Positions 6,392 through 6,965 of a stretch of 6,965 bases of DNA are shown piece by piece. Below the pieces are notes generated by a model. That model was not told where the DNA came from. It made no database searches and was given only the letters and a program-made list of their open reading frames with translations. Made by a program: the position numbers and the translations under genes. Source of the DNA: Bacteriovoracaceae bacterium UBA1018 (GTDB lineage Bacteria; Bdellovibrionota; UBA1018); the NCBI GenBank assembly GCA_002291495.1, contig DBAE01000210.1:1-6965 (forward strand), given 5' to 3'. The stretch's first letter is position 1. Each line of letters opens with the position of its first letter.

Positions 6392-6965
6392 ATGACTTCA
6401 TATGAATCGACAACTTGGCTAGGCCCACTTTGCGCATTTATGTCGTCGATCACTTGGGCGATCGGCACTAGTGCCTATTCCAAACTCTCAAAAACTCACT
6501 CCGCTTTTAGCGTTAATTTTACTCGAGCCATGGTGTCGCTTCCGTTTTTTATCGCGGCAAGTTTTATTCTTTCACCGAGTCTGCAATCGACTCTCTTAGA
6601 TTTTAATTCGATAAAGCTTCCTCAGATGGGATGGCTGACCCTTTCAGCATTTGCGAGTTACGGGATTGGTGATGTTTTGTTTATGTGGAGCACTCGCTCT
6701 CTTGGAATTCCGGGCGCACTAGCCATTGCTTCGTCATTTCCAATTTGGACTGCGCTCGGAGGGATATTATTTCGAGGCGACCAAGTTACAGCTGCACAAG
6801 TTGCGGGCCTTCTGATTACTGTGAGTGGAATTATCACGGTGATTTTAAACTCTCCCCGGTCAACCGCTCCATCGCGTGACCTTTCAGACCTACTCAGTAA
6901 CCGTGTAGTTGGAACTGGAATCGCTTTTGTGACGTCGATCTTTTGGGCAATGAATACCTTTTCTC
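6392..6965 (+). CDS. EamA/DMT-family transporter (3' end outside window)
   Basis: An open frame starts at ATG 6392, 14 bases after the tsaB stop, and stays open to the right edge: 191 full codons plus one base. It begins MTSYESTTWLGPLCAFMSSI. Six hydrophobic segments are visible, near 10-30, 39-60, 79-99, 107-127, 133-152 and 172-190. The first five or so resemble one five-helix EamA unit: TWAIGTSAYSKL at 21-32, then ALAIASSFPIWTALGGILF at 109-127, then the helix GLLITVSGIITVIL at 139-152. A polar linker (about 153-171) leads to GTGIAFVTSIFWAMNTFS at 174-191, which looks like the first helix of the second EamA repeat. Family members export or import metabolites such as amino acids or nucleobases across the inner membrane; the substrate cannot be inferred. 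No clear SD precedes the ATG. Roughly 100 residues are probably missing. Confidence 0.85.
   Translation, partial: MTSYESTTWLGPLCAFMSSITWAIGTSAYSKLSKTHSAFSVNFTRAMVSLPFFIAASFILSPSLQSTLLDFNSIKLPQMGWLTLSAFASYGIGDVLFMWSTRSLGIPGALAIASSFPIWTALGGILFRGDQVTAAQVAGLLITVSGIITVILNSPRSTAPSRDLSDLLSNRVVGTGIAFVTSIFWAMNTFS

Noticed and set aside
6136..6405. 89-codon plus-strand frame over the end of tsaB
   Set aside because: Out-of-frame with well-conserved tsaB codons (HPRYARASDAE region) and no recognisable product.

Overview
This window is a tightly packed, all plus-strand stretch of core bacterial genes. No mobile element, CRISPR array, tRNA or rRNA was seen. The order is rpsB (3' tail only), tsf, pyrH, frr, uppS, cdsA, rseP, tsaB, then the first two thirds or so of an EamA/DMT-type membrane transporter that runs off the right edge. 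The block fits a Gram-negative proteobacterium-like organism. The gene order, the short (209-residue) EF-Ts and the tsaB behind rseP suggest a deltaproteobacterial or Bdellovibrionota-type lineage; that assignment is inference with modest confidence. Base composition was not computed; by eye it is in the mid-40s % G+C.

Layout. Positions 1-116 are the acidic C-terminal tail of an S2-type ribosomal protein. A 38-base AT-rich spacer holding a perfect 12-base tandem duplication leads to tsf (155-784). A 144-base non-coding spacer (785-928) contains a weak terminator-like hairpin, two mutually exclusive smaller stems and a strong 13-bp stem-loop before pyrH (929-1657). From pyrH on, gaps are 25, 27, -4 (ATGA overlap), 51, 10 and 14 bases, so pyrH-frr-uppS-cdsA-rseP-tsaB and probably the transporter look like one operon.

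The genes join three processes. Translation is served by rpsB, EF-Ts, ribosome recycling factor and TsaB (tRNA t6A37 synthesis). Nucleotide supply is served by UMP kinase. Envelope building and surveillance are served by UppS (undecaprenyl carrier lipid), CdsA (CDP-diacylglycerol) and RseP (site-2 protease). The order matches the E. coli rpsB-tsf-pyrH-frr-(dxr)-uppS-cdsA-rseP block, except that dxr is absent and tsaB, not bamA, follows rseP.

I do not see an exciting undescribed system here. The points most worth checking are an RseP with apparently three PDZ domains instead of two, its probable TTG start at 3908 rather than 3887, and the structured leader between tsf and pyrH.
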